DNA from: an uncultured Pelagimonas sp.
Lineage (GTDB): Bacteria; Pseudomonadota; Alphaproteobacteria; Rhodobacterales; Rhodobacteraceae
DNA length: 64,000 nt
Assembly (NCBI GenBank): GCA_947499735.1
Contig: CANMPP010000001.1
Location: 992,001-1,056,000 of the forward strand
Direction: 5' to 3'
In this document: positions 56,959 through 64,000 of the stretch, piece by piece
Numbering within the stretch: the first letter of the stretch is position 1
Layout of the letters: every line of letters begins with the position of its first letter
The notes under the pieces: model-generated
The model's database searches: none
What the model saw: only the letters and a program-made list of their open reading frames with translations
What the model was told of the DNA's origin: nothing
Made by a program: the position numbers and the translations under genes

Positions 56959-57765
56959 TTAGCCCTTATTGATATCAGGGGCGTCCACGGCCTTCATACC
57001 AACGACGTGATATCCTGCATCAACGTGATGGGTTTCACCGGTCACACCGCTGGACAGATCAGACAAAAGATATAGCGCAGAGCCGCCAACATCGTCGATC
57101 GTCACGTTGCGACGCAGTGGTGAGTTATATTCATTCCACTTCATAATGTAGCGGAAATCGCCGATTCCGGATGCGGCCAGTGTTTTAATGGGACCCGCAG
57201 AAATCGCGTTCACGCGAATGCCGTCTTTGCCCAGATCTTCGGACAAGTAGCGCACAGATGCTTCCAAAGCAGCCTTTGCAACACCCATGACATTATAATG
57301 CGGCATAACTTGCTCGGCACCATAATAGGTTAGGGTGATCGCGCTGCCGCCATCTTTCATCATCTTTTCCGCACGTTTCATAACAGCGGTAAAGCTGTAG
57401 ACGGAAATGTCCATTGTCAGGGTGAAATTGTCGCGGCTTGTATCAAGGTAACGGCCACGTAATTCGTTTTTGTCTGAAAATCCAATCGCGTGAACGATGA
57501 AATCCAAACCGTCCCATTTTTCGCCCAATGCAGAAAATAGGCCATCGATCGATGCTTCATCCCCAACGTCGCAGGGCAGAACAATGTCGGACCCCAATGA
57601 TGCGGCTAATGGATCTACGCGTTTCTTCAAAGCGTCGCCCATATAAGAAAAGGCGAGTTCAGCACCAGCTTCCTTAAGCGCTTTTGCGATGCCCCATGCC
57701 ATGGATTTGTCATTTGCGAGACCCATGATCAGGCCGCGTTTGCCTGCCATCAATTGGTTTGTCAT
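56959..57765 (-). CDS. fabI: Enoyl-[acyl-carrier-protein] reductase (NADH)
   Basis: It performs the last reduction in each round of type II fatty-acid elongation and is the triclosan target in many bacteria. The 268-residue short-chain dehydrogenase has MGLANDKSMAWGIAKAL at the cofactor loop, HAIGFSDKNELRG, and the active-site pair in TYYGAEQVMPHYNVMGVAKAAL (Tyr-x6-Lys). The ATG at 57765 follows GGAGTAGG. It is divergent from pdxH. Confidence 0.96.
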   Translation of the reverse strand: MTNQLMAGKRGLIMGLANDKSMAWGIAKALKEAGAELAFSYMGDALKKRVDPLAASLGSDIVLPCDVGDEASIDGLFSALGEKWDGLDFIVHAIGFSDKNELRGRYLDTSRDNFTLTMDISVYSFTAVMKRAEKMMKDGGSAITLTYYGAEQVMPHYNVMGVAKAALEASVRYLSEDLGKDGIRVNAISAGPIKTLAASGIGDFRYIMKWNEYNSPLRRNVTIDDVGGSALYLLSDLSSGVTGETHHVDAGYHVVGMKAVDAPDINKG

Positions 57766-57962
57766 GTCCTACTCCGCCATTTAAATGTTCTGGGTCGTTT
57801 AGCGGGTTGCCTCAGACGCATCAAGTGGCGCTTTGGTGGTTCTTGTGACGTGGTGTCACGAAATGGCGTGAAAATGGCATCAATATGTGTGTTGGACGCG
57901 AAGAATACCGATCCGCGGCGTTGCAGCGCATCGCCAACTTGCTACAATGATGACATCACAAG

Positions 57963-57980
57963 GCCAATCATTTGATTGGC
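57963..57980. promoter_or_regulatory. Perfect palindrome between fabI and pdxH
   Basis: GCCAATCA-TT-TGATTGGC is a perfect inverted repeat of eight bases per arm with a two-base spacer, 22 bases before the pdxH start codon. An operator is likelier than a terminator, as there is no T-tract and pdxH follows directly. Confidence 0.45.
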
Positions 57981-58002
57981 AACAGATATAGGTGGGTGCG
58001 AC

Positions 58003-58608
58003 ATGGCAGATAGATCCGGGAAATTCGCTGGCGATGATCCGTTTGAGATCGCGCGGTCCTGGCTGGCCGAGGCCGAAAAAACAGAACCCAATGATGCGAA
58101 TGCGATTGCGCTATCCACGGTAGATGAGACCGGCATGCCAAATGTTCGTATGGTTTTGCTAAAAGAAATCGAAGCGGATGCGTTTGTGTTCTACACAAAT
58201 TACGAAAGTCAAAAGGCGGCAGAACTGGATAGCGCAGGCAAAGCTGCGTTTGTTATGCATTGGAAAAGCCTGCGTCGCCAAATTCGGGTCCGTGGGACGA
58301 TTTCACGCGAAGATGGTCCACAGGCAGATGCCTATTACAATAGTCGTTCATTGAAGAGCCGGCTGGGTGCTTGGGCGTCCAAGCAAAGCCAACCCTTGGA
58401 TGGTCGTGGAACGCTTATGGGCGAGGTCGCTGCCGTTACTGCAAAATTCGGGACTTCTCCGACACGGCCGCCCTTTTGGGGCGGGTATCGACTCAAGCCG
58501 ACACATATCGAATTTTGGGCGGATGGCGCGTTTCGTTTACATGATCGATTCGTATGGGAGCCAAATGCGGATATGACTAAATGGTCAATTTTGCGACTTT
58601 ACCCGTAG
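58003..58608 (+). CDS. pdxH: Pyridoxamine 5'-phosphate oxidase
   Basis: This FMN enzyme oxidises pyridoxine or pyridoxamine 5'-phosphate to PLP. The 201-residue protein has the split-barrel core: [41 protein letters not shown], and the C-terminal [16 protein letters not shown] and RLHDRFVW that bind substrate. I start at the ATG at 58003 (AGGTGGG upstream). A palindrome lies in its promoter region. Several PLP enzymes (hemA and two aminotransferases) are in the same window, without a direct link. Confidence 0.96.
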   Translation: MADRSGKFAGDDPFEIARSWLAEAEKTEPNDANAIALSTVDETGMPNVRMVLLKEIEADAFVFYTNYESQKAAELDSAGKAAFVMHWKSLRRQIRVRGTISREDGPQADAYYNSRSLKSRLGAWASKQSQPLDGRGTLMGEVAAVTAKFGTSPTRPPFWGGYRLKPTHIEFWADGAFRLHDRFVWEPNADMTKWSILRLYP

Positions 58609-58722
58609 CCGTATAGCTTCTGTTTGCATGCAAACGCAAAATTTCAACGCTGATCCCTTGCAATTTGGTCGGAAATGAGCGCATGACCATCAACGGGATA
58701 CGACAAGAAAATTGGAACAGCT

Positions 58723-59244
58723 GTGATACAAGAGGATCAAGACAAAGAGTTTGTTCTTGGTCGCGTCAAATGGTTTGACCCCGTAAAAGGGTTCGGATTT
58801 GTTGTCGCGGACCAAGGCGGACCTGACATTCTTCTTCATGCGAATGTGCTGCGAAATTTTGGCCAGAGTTCAATTGCGGACGGTGCCCAAATCGAAGTCA
58901 CAATTCAAAAGACGGATCGAGGCGTTCAGGCCATTGAGGTACTGACTGTAGTTCCTCCGGAAACGGAGGAAGAAATGCCTCTGGCGGATTTTGCCGATTT
59001 AGATCCAGAGTTGATCAAATCAGCGCCGCTGGAACCTGCTCGCGTGAAATGGTTCGATAAAGCCAAAGGATTTGGCTTTGCAAATGTATTTGGAAAATCA
59101 GATGATGTGTTTATTCACATCGAAGTTTTGCGCAGATCAGGCTTGGCCGATTTGCAGCCAGGAGAAGCCCTGGCAATACGGGTGATCGACGGAAAACGCG
59201 GTCGCATGGCAACAGAGGTAAATGCTTGGGAAGCCGGATTGTAA
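58723..59244 (+). CDS. Cold-shock protein with two CSD domains
   Basis: The 173-residue protein contains two OB-fold cold-shock domains, RVKWFDPVKGFGFV (from about residue 13) and RVKWFDKAKGFGFANV (from about 107), joined by an acidic linker (ETEEEMPLADFADLDPE). RNP-type motifs are clear in the first domain; the second is a little diverged. Double-domain CSPs are common in Rhodobacterales and bind single-stranded RNA or DNA. The start is GTG at 58723. The last 19 bases overlap the DUF192 gene. Confidence 0.93.
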   Translation: MIQEDQDKEFVLGRVKWFDPVKGFGFVVADQGGPDILLHANVLRNFGQSSIADGAQIEVTIQKTDRGVQAIEVLTVVPPETEEEMPLADFADLDPELIKSAPLEPARVKWFDKAKGFGFANVFGKSDDVFIHIEVLRRSGLADLQPGEALAIRVIDGKRGRMATEVNAWEAGL

Positions 59245-59690
59245 CTTTTGCCTTTTTCGCGTCACTGGCCTCTCCCGTTTGGGCAGAGACCTGTCGCGAA
59301 GATGTTGCCTGGGTTCGCGGTGATTTTGGAACCGCGCGGTTTTCCATCGATGTGGCCGATGATGCAAGTGAACGTGCACAAGGATTGATGCACGTTCCTG
59401 AAATGCCTCAATCAAAAGGGATGCTTTTCGTCTATGACGCCCCCAGCCCGGTGGCGTTCTGGATGAAAAACACCCTGATCCCCCTAGATATGCTTTTTAT
59501 CAACGAGAACGGCGTGATCGAAAAGATTCACGCGAATGCGATTCCGCATGATGAAACAGCGATTCCCGGAGGGATGAACATCCAATATGTCCTTGAAATC
59601 AATGGAGGGTTGTCTGATCGCCTCGGAATTTCCGCAGGCGATGAGTTGCGCCATCCCTCTATTTCTAAGGCAAATTGGGTCTGCGAATAA
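59226..59690 (+). CDS. Exported DUF192 protein
   Basis: The 154-residue protein has a signal peptide (cleavage near VWA-ET) and a DUF192 domain: [40 protein letters not shown] and YVLEINGG. The role of DUF192 is not well known. The start, TTG at 59226, lies inside the end of the cold-shock gene in another frame; no ATG or GTG gives the same product. The overlap suggests translational coupling with the cold-shock gene. Confidence 0.85.
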   Translation: MGSRIVTFAFFASLASPVWAETCREDVAWVRGDFGTARFSIDVADDASERAQGLMHVPEMPQSKGMLFVYDAPSPVAFWMKNTLIPLDMLFINENGVIEKIHANAIPHDETAIPGGMNIQYVLEINGGLSDRLGISAGDELRHPSISKANWVCE

Positions 59691-59759
59691 TTTTTAACAT
59701 TTCTGGTGATTTTCCGCTTTTCATCCGGAAAAGTTAGGGGTAAACACCCCCTCACCAGT

Positions 59760-59836
59760 CGGGGTGTAGCGCAGCCTGGTAGCGCGTCTGTTTTGGGTAC
59801 AGAAGGTCGTGAGTTCGAATCTCGCCTCCCCGACCA
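59760..59836 (+). tRNA. tRNA-Pro (TGG anticodon)
   Basis: A 77-base cloverleaf with encoded CCA: acceptor CGGGGTG/CTCCCCG, D-arm GCGC-AGCCTGGTA-GCGC, anticodon arm TCTGT-TTTGGGT-ACAGA and T-arm GTGAG-TTCGAAT-CTCGC. TGG reads Pro codons. Position 6 against 67 is a T-T mismatch; all other acceptor pairs are good. Confidence 0.96.
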
Positions 59837-60528
59837 CTTCCAACTTTAGAGTTGGGTTATCCATGAAAATCGAATTTGAATACTGCGATTGATCCGCATC
59901 ACTGTGTATTGTGGTTCGAAGCGTTTCAAATACCAGTTCATGGAAGCGCCTTAGCGGCGGTACATTCTTCTAGATCTTGTACTTGGATTCGGGCCGCTCA
60001 TGTGAATGCGTGGCTGTTCCATGAAAAATCATCAGTTCGCGGTGTCCGTGAATCGATTTCGATTGGGTGGCAGAAGGATCACTCAACCCCTGCGCGATTA
60101 TTTGATTCTCATCCTGAAATTCAACACGTTAACAAGTGTGTGGATAACTCTGTGAGTGAACCTGTCCAAAACTGTCCAAATACTTTACTAAAGGTTAACT
60201 GAAACCCTTATTTTATTAACAAACCATGTAGAAATCACGGTTTCCGATTCACCTTGTGGGTATAATCCACGTCAACCGAAAAAAGTCGTCCCATCGGGCG
60301 AAAAATCCGTTGACCTCCTCCATCGAGATACGCAACTTGTAGGTGTCAAAAGCAGTTGCACTATATCTTGTGATGGTATCAAGGCGCAGCATTTTGTCCT
60401 TAGACATATGAAACATCATGTGTCTCTCGCAACGGCGTGCCTTGCGGGACCGGGGAAGGTGCGTCTCAGACCTTGGATCCATCACAGATCTCATATGTGC
60501 ACGACAGAACTACGTGAGGATCGGCAGA
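59837..60528. other. Long non-coding region before nrdJ
   Basis: About 690 bases without a convincing gene. It holds an exact DnaA-box match TGTGGATAA (60139-60147), two direct repeats CTGTCCAAA at 60162 and 60172 (10 bases apart), several TTAAC elements, and GCACTATATCTTGTGA (60358-60373), which resembles an NrdR box (CAC-N8-GTG). The frames at 59876-60202 and 60249-60494 are short, have unusual composition and no good ribosome-binding site. I see no cobalamin riboswitch core. Confidence 0.5.
59840..59855 (+). terminator. Short hairpin after tRNA-Pro
   Basis: CCAACT-TTAG-AGTTGG is a six-pair stem three bases after the tRNA, followed by GTTAT. It is a weak terminator candidate. Confidence 0.4.
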
Positions 60529-63500
60529 ATGAAGATCAACAGGCTATATACCGAAGAAGACCGGTGCGCATATGCCGATATCCCATTTTGCGAAACGTCT
60601 TCTGAAATCCGAAATCCGGACGGATCCTGTGTGTTTCGTTTGAACGATTTCGAGGTTCCAGAAAACTGGTCTCAGGTCGCTGCAGATGTTCTGGCACAAA
60701 AATACTTCCGCCGCACAGGCATCCCTGAGGATGTGGTGCGGGTAGAAGAAGAAGATGTTCCAGAATTTCTATGGCGTTCGGAACCGTCGGGCGGTTCAAA
60801 AAAGACCGGAGGGGAAACTTCGGCAAAACAAGTGTTTGATCGGTTGGCTGGTGCGTGGACGTATTGGGGATGGAAAGGCGGCTATTTCAATTCGGAAGAG
60901 GACGCACGCGTCTATTTCGATGAAATGCGCTATATGCTTGCCACTCAGAAGGGTGCCCCCAATTCACCACAATGGTTCAACACAGGTTTGCACTGGGCCT
61001 ATGGCATCACAGGCGATTCCCAAGGTCATTATTATGTCGATCATGTAAGCGGCGCGGTTAAACGGTCAACATCGGCCTATGAACGCCCGCAGCCACATGC
61101 CTGTTTCATTCAGTCGGTGGCCGATGATCTGGTTAGCGACGGCGGCGTTATGGATTTGTGGCGGCGCGAGGCGCGGCTTTTTAAATACGGATCCGGGACG
61201 GGCACGAATTTTTCATCTTTGCGCGGCGCAGGTGAAGAAATGTCGAGCGGTGGAACATCTTCAGGCATGATGGAGTTCCTTAAAATCGGGGATAGAGCAG
61301 CAGGCGCGATCAAATCGGGGGGAACAACCCGACGCGCCGCCAAAATGGTGATTTGCGACATCGATCACCCTGATGTCGAAGGCTTTATCAATTGGAAGGT
61401 CAAGGAAGAGCAAAAGGTTGCAGCGCTCGTCGCCGGATCAAAGATCCATGAGCGGATGTTAAACGGCCTCTTTGATGCGATCCGCGCGTGGGACGGTTCC
61501 GAAAAATCGGCCTATGATCCTGCCATCAACACCACATTGAAAACAGCCATGCGTACGGCGCGCAAAAATGCGGTTCCCGAAACCTATATCAAACGCGTGC
61601 TGGATTATGCCAAGCAGGGCTATACTGGCATCGAATTTCCGACATTTGATACGGATTGGGACAGTGAAGCCTATGCAAGCGTTGCAGGTCAGAATTCAAA
61701 CAATTCAGTACGTGTCACAGATGATTTTCTAAATGCAGTGCGGCGTGGCACAGATTGGGAATTGTTAAAGCGTACGGATGGATCCGTGGCAAAACGCATT
61801 CCAGCCCGCGATCTTTGGGAACAAATCGGCCACGCGGCCTGGTCCTGCGCAGATCCCGGCGTGCAATTCCACGATACGATCAATGCATGGCATACATGTC
61901 CGAAAGATGGGGAAATCCGCGGATCTAACCCATGCTCTGAATACATGTTCCTTGATGACACAGCCTGTAATCTGGCGTCTTTGAACCTGCTGGGGTTTTT
62001 CCAAGACAATCACTTTGATGCGCGCAGCTTTATGCATGCGGCGCGACTGTGGACTGTGACGTTGGAAATTTCCGTCTTGATGGCGCAATTTCCGTCACAA
62101 GAAATCGCAAAACGGTCTTATGAATTCCGGACCTTGGGATTGGGATACGCAAATATCGGTGGCCTGTTGATGACCATGGGCATCGCCTATGACAGCGAAG
62201 AGGGCCGGGCCATCTGTGCCGCGATCACCTCTGTCATGACAGGCACAGCTTATGCGACGTCCGCCGAAATGGCGGGTGAAATCGGTGCATTTGATGGTTT
62301 TGAGCGCAACAAAGACGATATGCTGCGCGTCATTCGCAATCACCGCTCTGCGGCTATGGGGGCAAAACAAGGCTATGAAGGCCTGTCTATGCCGCCTTTG
62401 CCGTTGGATCATGCCAAATGCAAAGACGATGTCCTGTCGGAACTGGCCGTCAGTTGTTGGGATGAGGCGTTGCGTCTGGGGGAAATCCACGGGTTTCGCA
62501 ATGCCCAAGTGTCCGTTATCGCCCCGACCGGGACAATTGGTTTGGTCATGGATTGCGACACAACCGGTATTGAACCCGATTTCGCGCTTGTGAAATTCAA
62601 AAAGCTTGCCGGTGGTGGTTATTTCAAAATCATCAATCAATCCGTGCCCGCGGCGCTGCGAAAGCTTGGCTATTCAGAAACGGCGGTGGATGAAATCACT
62701 GGTTATGCGGTCGGGTATGGAACCTTGGAAACCGCACCAGAGGTGAATCATCAAACGCTGTCGGGTCACGGTTTTGGAGCGGACGAGATCGCCAAGATCG
62801 AAGCCGCTTTAGAAGGGGCCTATGATATCCGCTTTGTGTTCAATCAATGGACATTGGGCGAGGTATTTTGCAAAGATGTTTTGGGAATTCCGGATGCGGC
62901 ACTGAACAATCCCGGCTTCGATCTTTTGGCCCATCTGGGCTACACAAAGACCCAAGTGGAGGCAGCGAACCTTCACGTCTGTGGGGCCATGACATTGGAA
63001 GGGGCGCCACATCTGCAAGATCAACATTTGCCAGTATTTGATTGCGCGAATGCCTGCGGCAAAACCGGCACCCGGTTCCTATCGGTAGAAGCGCATATTC
63101 GGATGATGGCTGCGGCGCAAAGTTTCATCTCGGGCGCAATTTCCAAAACCGTCAACATGCCGGGCACCGCCACGATTGAAGATTGCCAAAACGCATATGA
63201 GCTCAGCTGGGCATTGGGTGTCAAAGCCAATGCAATATACCGGGATGGGTCAAAGTTAAGCCAACCCTTGGCTGCGGCGTTGTTCGATGATGATGAAGAT
63301 CTGGAAGAAGCGTTTGAAACCGGAACGCCCATCCAAAAGGCCGAGATTGTCGCAGAAAAGATCGTCGAAAAAATTGTGGTGAAAGAAATCGCCAGCCATC
63401 AGGCCCGCGAAAAAATGCCACATCGTCGGCGGGGCTATACGCAAAAGGCCAATGTCGGGGGTCATAAGGTCTATCTGCGGACTGGCGAATATGAAACAGG

Positions 63501-64000
63501 CAAGCTGGGCGAGATCTTTATCGACATGCATAAGGAAGGTTCTAGCTTCCGCGCCATGATGGATAGTTTCTCGATCGCTATTTCCATCGGGTTGCAATAC
63601 GGCGTGCCGTTGGAGGAATTCGTCGATGCCTTCACCTTTACCAAATTCGAACCGGCGGGCCTGGTGCAAGGCAATGATTCCATCAAGAATGCCACATCTA
63701 TTCTGGACTATATTTTCCGTGAACTGGCGATTTCCTATCTGGATCGCACGGATCTGGCACATGTCAAACCCGAAGGGGTGGCCTTTGACGAGATCACGAA
63801 AACAGATCCGGATGTGAAATCTGGTGGAAACTTTGCGCCCATTCGTGAGGCAACCGCCAGCAAGTCGCTTGAGATGCTGAAGCAAGTGACCTCGACCGGA
63901 TATTTGCGCAAACGGGTGCCGCAGGAATTGATGGTTCTCAATGGTGGATTGTCGGCCGAGCTAAAAGGCGATGTCGGGGGTGCCGATCCAATCACAGCAT
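60529..64000 (+). CDS. nrdJ: Adenosylcobalamin-dependent ribonucleotide reductase (class II), 3' end cut
   Basis: It reduces ribonucleotides to deoxyribonucleotides with AdoCbl radical chemistry in the cytosol, independent of oxygen. The frame is open from the ATG at 60529 (GTGAGGA upstream, [20 protein letters not shown]) to the window edge, 1157 codons. Known parts are CFIQSVADD with a catalytic Cys near residue 200, [56 protein letters not shown], and the B12-type C-terminal segment around [20 protein letters not shown]. Family members are about 1210-1220 residues, so roughly 60 residues, including the final redox Cys pair, lie beyond the window. Expression could be under NrdR, given the box-like site upstream. 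Confidence 0.97.
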   Translation, partial: MKINRLYTEEDRCAYADIPFCETSSEIRNPDGSCVFRLNDFEVPENWSQVAADVLAQKYFRRTGIPEDVVRVEEEDVPEFLWRSEPSGGSKKTGGETSAKQVFDRLAGAWTYWGWKGGYFNSEEDARVYFDEMRYMLATQKGAPNSPQWFNTGLHWAYGITGDSQGHYYVDHVSGAVKRSTSAYERPQPHACFIQSVADDLVSDGGVMDLWRREARLFKYGSGTGTNFSSLRGAGEEMSSGGTSSGMMEFLKIGDRAAGAIKSGGTTRRAAKMVICDIDHPDVEGFINWKVKEEQKVAALVAGSKIHERMLNGLFDAIRAWDGSEKSAYDPAINTTLKTAMRTARKNAVPETYIKRVLDYAKQGYTGIEFPTFDTDWDSEAYASVAGQNSNNSVRVTDDFLNAVRRGTDWELLKRTDGSVAKRIPARDLWEQIGHAAWSCADPGVQFHDTINAWHTCPKDGEIRGSNPCSEYMFLDDTACNLASLNLLGFFQDNHFDARSFMHAARLWTVTLEISVLMAQFPSQEIAKRSYEFRTLGLGYANIGGLLMTMGIAYDSEEGRAICAAITSVMTGTAYATSAEMAGEIGAFDGFERNKDDMLRVIRNHRSAAMGAKQGYEGLSMPPLPLDHAKCKDDVLSELAVSCWDEALRLGEIHGFRNAQVSVIAPTGTIGLVMDCDTTGIEPDFALVKFKKLAGGGYFKIINQSVPAALRKLGYSETAVDEITGYAVGYGTLETAPEVNHQTLSGHGFGADEIAKIEAALEGAYDIRFVFNQWTLGEVFCKDVLGIPDAALNNPGFDLLAHLGYTKTQVEAANLHVCGAMTLEGAPHLQDQHLPVFDCANACGKTGTRFLSVEAHIRMMAAAQSFISGAISKTVNMPGTATIEDCQNAYELSWALGVKANAIYRDGSKLSQPLAAALFDDDEDLEEAFETGTPIQKAEIVAEKIVEKIVVKEIASHQAREKMPHRRRGYTQKANVGGHKVYLRTGEYETGKLGEIFIDMHKEGSSFRAMMDSFSIAISIGLQYGVPLEEFVDAFTFTKFEPAGLVQGNDSIKNATSILDYIFRELAISYLDRTDLAHVKPEGVAFDEITKTDPDVKSGGNFAPIREATASKSLEMLKQVTSTGYLRKRVPQELMVLNGGLSAELKGDVGGADPITA

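Noticed and set aside
59876-60202. 108-residue frame before nrdJ
   Set aside because: Composition is unlike a protein, there is no ribosome-binding site, and it lies in sequence with regulatory-type repeats.
60330-60373. A pair of NrdR boxes
   Set aside because: Only the right site (CAC-N8-GTG) is convincing. The left one (GCA-N8-GTG) is weak and 27 bases away, not the usual three-turn distance.
60249-60494. 81-residue minus-strand frame before nrdJ
   Set aside because: Very basic, Met- and Arg-rich and without a recognisable start context; it covers the NrdR-like box.
60240-60528. Cobalamin riboswitch before nrdJ
   Set aside because: GGGGAAGGTGCG at about 60452 recalls a B12-riboswitch piece, but the GCCACTG core and the B12 box are missing.

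Overview
The window looks like chromosomal DNA of a marine alphaproteobacterium of the Rhodobacterales (Roseobacter group). I infer this from the class II (B12-dependent) ribonucleotide reductase, the C4-pathway 5-aminolevulinate synthase, the GTTC-N7-GTTC SOS box before uvrA, an FMN riboswitch driving a type II lumazine synthase operon, a stand-alone methyltetrahydrofolate methyltransferase beside a divergent MetF, and many housekeeping proteins of typical alphaproteobacterial form. No phage, transposase, IS element, rRNA operon or CRISPR array is visible. Nearly all of the window is dense housekeeping sequence, with a few AT-richer orphan genes and one short accessory stretch.

Layout. 1-5.3 kb: the end of ccmE, an AT-rich orphan, enolase, a DMT transporter and phosphoglucomutase. 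5.3-11 kb: SOS-controlled uvrA, a two-gene glycan cluster (a KpsS-like protein with no canonical start codon, and a GT4 glycosyltransferase) and an AT-rich orphan. 11-19.5 kb: methylmalonate-semialdehyde dehydrogenase with a divergent LysR regulator, a CBS protein, coaD, a hydrolase, GAPDH with a 47-residue membrane ORF in front, and a one-carbon cluster (MeTr, MetF-like, small 'virulence factor' family protein). 19.7-31.9 kb: Ppx/GppA, RlmE, a lipoprotein, glycerate kinase, an M20 peptidase, hemA, a RodZ-like protein, ispG, a DsbA-like protein and an M48 protease. 32-38 kb: an aminotransferase, an AmiC-type amidase and PBP1A.

37.2-40.2 kb is a riboflavin operon (ribH-ribE-ribA-ribD) read leftward from a clear FMN riboswitch. 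It lacks ribB. A CAU-anticodon tRNA and a polytopic membrane protein with a hexanucleotide-repeat-coded Val/Ala/Gly segment follow. 41.9-46 kb holds purM-purN-rnd, a lipoprotein and sufE.

46-51.1 kb is the most unusual stretch. A LysR regulator is divergent from a small 2OG-Fe(II)-type oxygenase, followed by an EamA exporter, an orphan lipoprotein and a second oxygenase paralogous to the first. Both oxygenases keep the same HxD...H...R iron and 2OG ligand spacing. An amino-acid or small-molecule hydroxylation and export locus is a reasonable guess, but the substrate is unknown.

51.3-64 kb: trpE directly abutting ppiD, an aminotransferase, a small XRE regulator with a Cys-rich tail, gpt, fabI, pdxH, a two-domain cold-shock protein overlapping a DUF192 gene, tRNA-Pro(TGG), a roughly 690-base non-coding stretch with a DnaA-box match and short direct repeats, and nrdJ, which runs off the right edge.
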